The notes below the pieces were generated by a model, which had not been told where the DNA came from, did no database searches, and saw nothing but the letters and a program-made list of their open reading frames with translations. Positions 62,126-64,000 of a stretch of 64,000 nt of DNA are shown here, in pieces (within the stretch, counting starts at the first letter, position 1; every line of letters starts with the position of its first letter). The stretch covers positions 1 to 64,000 of the forward strand of contig JAZRUG010000015.1 in assembly GCA_045652425.1 (NCBI GenBank), given 5' to 3'. The DNA is from RGIG1995 sp045652425. Lineage in GTDB: Bacteria > Bacillota > Clostridia > Oscillospirales > CAG-272. The translations under genes and the position numbers were made by a program.

Positions 62126-63760
62126 ATGAAAAATTTTGCAAAAATCTTGGTTTTGGCTTTTTCAGTTGTAATCATTGCCGGACTGTTAATAGCAAGCTCG
62201 TTTGCGGCAGAGGTTACTGACACCGTTACACTTCAGCCGGGAAGTGATAGAGTTATATTTATTAAAGATGCTCCCAGAGATGAAAACTATGTAGTAACAG
62301 GTGAACTTGAAGGTGACGGAACAGGATTAGATCCTGATAATCCCTTGAGACCGGACGAATGGCATGAAGATTTTGATCCTGCTGCTCAATATCCCAAATG
62401 GCATCTTTTGACAGCGTTCTACCAAGCAACCGAGCTTTTGCGGGAAGAAGGCGGAACAATTGTTGTCTGCGGTCCCGTATATTTTGGTGTCGGCGAAAGC
62501 TATGGCTCAGGCGGTTCTGAAAGGGACGTGTTTACAGCCACTTTTAGAGATAACGTTATTAAGATTACTTCTGTTTACAACGGTGTTGACTATCGTGAAA
62601 CAGCAGGTGCAAAAATTATAATAGATAGTCCCGCAATGTTATCGGTACGAGGTTCTTCCATTTGGGAAAATATTGATATTGCAACGGCGGCTGCTGATCG
62701 TGCAATTACATTTGATGAACATCGCACATTGATAGGAGACGGGGTAAATTGTTATCCTACCACTCAAGAATTTTATACTCCTGCATCAAGCTACGTGAGT
62801 CTTTCTGCCGGACACAGATATTCGGGAAGTGATGGCGAAAATCCTACCCTTACCGTATTGTCAGGTACATATAACTATATTACCGGTGGTGTGTGGGGAG
62901 CGGTTTCGTCAGCCATAATGGAAAATGCAAACGTAAATCTTACACTTGGTGGAACTACAAAGGTTCTTGGTGTAGTTTCGGGTACGGTTCGCCAAAAAGC
63001 AGGTTTCTCCGGCAATGTAAACATTACAATTAACGGCGGTACTTACGAGTGTGATATTTGTGGTGTTGGTAAGACAGGTATGCTTAATACCGATGGAATT
63101 GTTAATATTACAATTAACGGTGGCGATTTTAAGAACGCAGGGTCTATCAGCAACGTGGCGATTGATGCAACTAATAATATGCCCGCATCATGTACGGTTG
63201 ATTTTTCCGATTGGACAGGCAAAATGATCGATCTTGCATTTGCAAACAAGAGTGTTGTCGGTATCGATGATATTAAGTATCCTACAGGAGTAACAGCAGA
63301 TAATTTGGTTGAGTTGATTGAGAACTATAATCCATCATATTCCGAAGAAAATCTTGACTATATAGAAAGTGTTTTAGAGGGAACGGGGTTGAGTCTTGAT
63401 TATACTGTCAAAAATAATCCTGTAATAACAGTGCCTCTTTCGGCTGACGGTAAGGCTATGACTGTGGAAGAACTTGGGGAATTGATTGATGACGATGAAG
63501 TTACGATTGGTGTGGCTAATGGCGTTGTCGGTACAGGTTGTAGACTTGTAATAGGCGAATATATTTTGGAAATTGCAGTTAAGGGTGATTTGGACGGCGA
63601 CGGAATAGTAACGGTATATGATGCTGCTATGGTTAAAAAGGCTGTTGCGAATAATGGTTTCGTCGGAAATGGTGTTCGTGAGTTTGCGGGAGATTTTGAT
63701 GGAACAAACGGAACGAATGTGGAGGACGTAGATGCAATTCTTGCCTATGTTCTAGGATAA
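62126..63760 (+). CDS. Secreted beta-helix-like protein with X module and dockerin
   Basis: ATG 62126 with AAGGAG upstream gives 544 residues. Signal peptide at 1-28 (ends SSFA). About 90-380 is a beta-helix-like domain (VNITINGGTYECDICGVGK, VNITINGGDFKNAG) homologous to the N-terminal part of the 1417-residue protein (FYQATELLREEGGTIVV against LYQAVEKLNNKGGTIVL). About 418-486 is an X module ending NGVVGTGCRLVIGE. The dockerin (487-544) has loops starting GDLDGDGIVTVYDA and GDFDGTNGTNVED. It should be displayed by a cohesin, possibly the one encoded in the B12 operon. Substrate unknown. Confidence 0.8.
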   Translation: MKNFAKILVLAFSVVIIAGLLIASSFAAEVTDTVTLQPGSDRVIFIKDAPRDENYVVTGELEGDGTGLDPDNPLRPDEWHEDFDPAAQYPKWHLLTAFYQATELLREEGGTIVVCGPVYFGVGESYGSGGSERDVFTATFRDNVIKITSVYNGVDYRETAGAKIIIDSPAMLSVRGSSIWENIDIATAAADRAITFDEHRTLIGDGVNCYPTTQEFYTPASSYVSLSAGHRYSGSDGENPTLTVLSGTYNYITGGVWGAVSSAIMENANVNLTLGGTTKVLGVVSGTVRQKAGFSGNVNITINGGTYECDICGVGKTGMLNTDGIVNITINGGDFKNAGSISNVAIDATNNMPASCTVDFSDWTGKMIDLAFANKSVVGIDDIKYPTGVTADNLVELIENYNPSYSEENLDYIESVLEGTGLSLDYTVKNNPVITVPLSADGKAMTVEELGELIDDDEVTIGVANGVVGTGCRLVIGEYILEIAVKGDLDGDGIVTVYDAAMVKKAVANNGFVGNGVREFAGDFDGTNGTNVEDVDAILAYVLG

Positions 63761-63784
63761 ACAATTGTTTCTTGAAAATAAAAG

Positions 63785-63828
63785 TAAAAGCTTTCTTTTT
63801 CGGTAAAACGGAGAGGAAAGCTTTTTGT
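63785..63828 (+). terminator. Terminator after the dockerin protein
   Basis: AAAAGCTTTC, an interior loop and GAAAGCTTTTTGTT. The remaining bases to 64000 show no gene. Confidence 0.65.
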
Positions 63829-64000
63829 TGCTTGTTTGTGTTGAAGTGGTGGGGGGACGAGTTGTTTTTTTAATGGTGACAAGACATTGATGTGCATTTG
63901 TATATTTGCACCAAAACGATATGTATAATATTAACATATAATGGTTGACGAGAGATAAAAAAAGTAAAAAAATATCTTCAAAATGCAAAATAGATATTGC

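Overview
The window looks like a chromosome segment from an AT-rich, anaerobic, Gram-positive member of the Clostridia, probably an uncultured gut Oscillospirales or Christensenellales relative. The support is: AAGGAG-type ribosome binding sites, near-consensus sigma-A promoters with 17-bp spacers, lipobox lipoproteins with no outer-membrane genes, meso-diaminopimelate dehydrogenase, bifunctional AdhE, type A RNase P RNA, cohesin and dockerin domains, and PflA-like radical SAM chemistry. The lineage is inferred from gene content only.

Layout. 1-3.3 kb: 5' part of a leucine-rich-repeat surface protein, an intergenic repeat field, and a P-loop ATPase. 3.3-13.1 kb: housekeeping genes (purL, mtaB, an RluA-type pseudouridine synthase, a GT2 glycosyltransferase, ddh, a class-I amidotransferase hydrolase, a lipid kinase). 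13.3-22.8 kb: the standout region, a cobalamin riboswitch followed by seven same-strand genes. They encode a small basic protein with a homing-endonuclease-associated repeat, a secreted DUF4430-like protein with dockerin, a secreted alpha/alpha-barrel protein (intrinsic-factor alpha-domain-like) with cohesin and dockerin, a membrane-anchored cohesin, a DUF4430 lipoprotein, EcfT, and a single-chain EcfA-EcfA'-S fusion. I read this as a B12 uptake system in which surface cobalamin-binding modules are assembled by cohesin-dockerin contacts above an ECF transporter.

22.9-36.4 kb: trmO, MFS permease, two small membrane proteins, oxidoreductase, lipoprotein alkaline phosphatase, glycosidase-like protein, mgtE, and an AraC regulator divergent from a translationally coupled three-gene catabolic operon (DapA-family aldolase, Ldh2-family dehydrogenase, aldehyde dehydrogenase). 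36.5-40.7 kb: a 1417-residue secreted protein with two NlpC/P60-like modules, one of which appears to have lost its catalytic residues. 40.9-50.1 kb: cyclophilin lipoprotein, deoC, DUF554 and DUF1461 membrane proteins, NERD-like protein, acyl carrier protein, NfeD plus stomatin, a candidate structured ncRNA, DUF1292, AI-2E family exporter, tyrosine phosphatase, tRNA-Thr and a second C26 hydrolase. 50.1-59.9 kb: adhE with palindromic operators, SprT-like peptidase divergent from rnpB, ruvX, lipase, Na+/solute symporter, PfkB kinase, purM. 60-63.8 kb: a Cys-rich lipoprotein overlapping a radical SAM activase, a palindrome-rich intergenic field, and a secreted dockerin protein. That last protein shares its X-dockerin end with the B12 operon and its N-terminal domain with the 1417-residue protein.

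Several gene-free stretches carry repeated palindromic elements. No CRISPR array, insertion sequence or prophage was seen.
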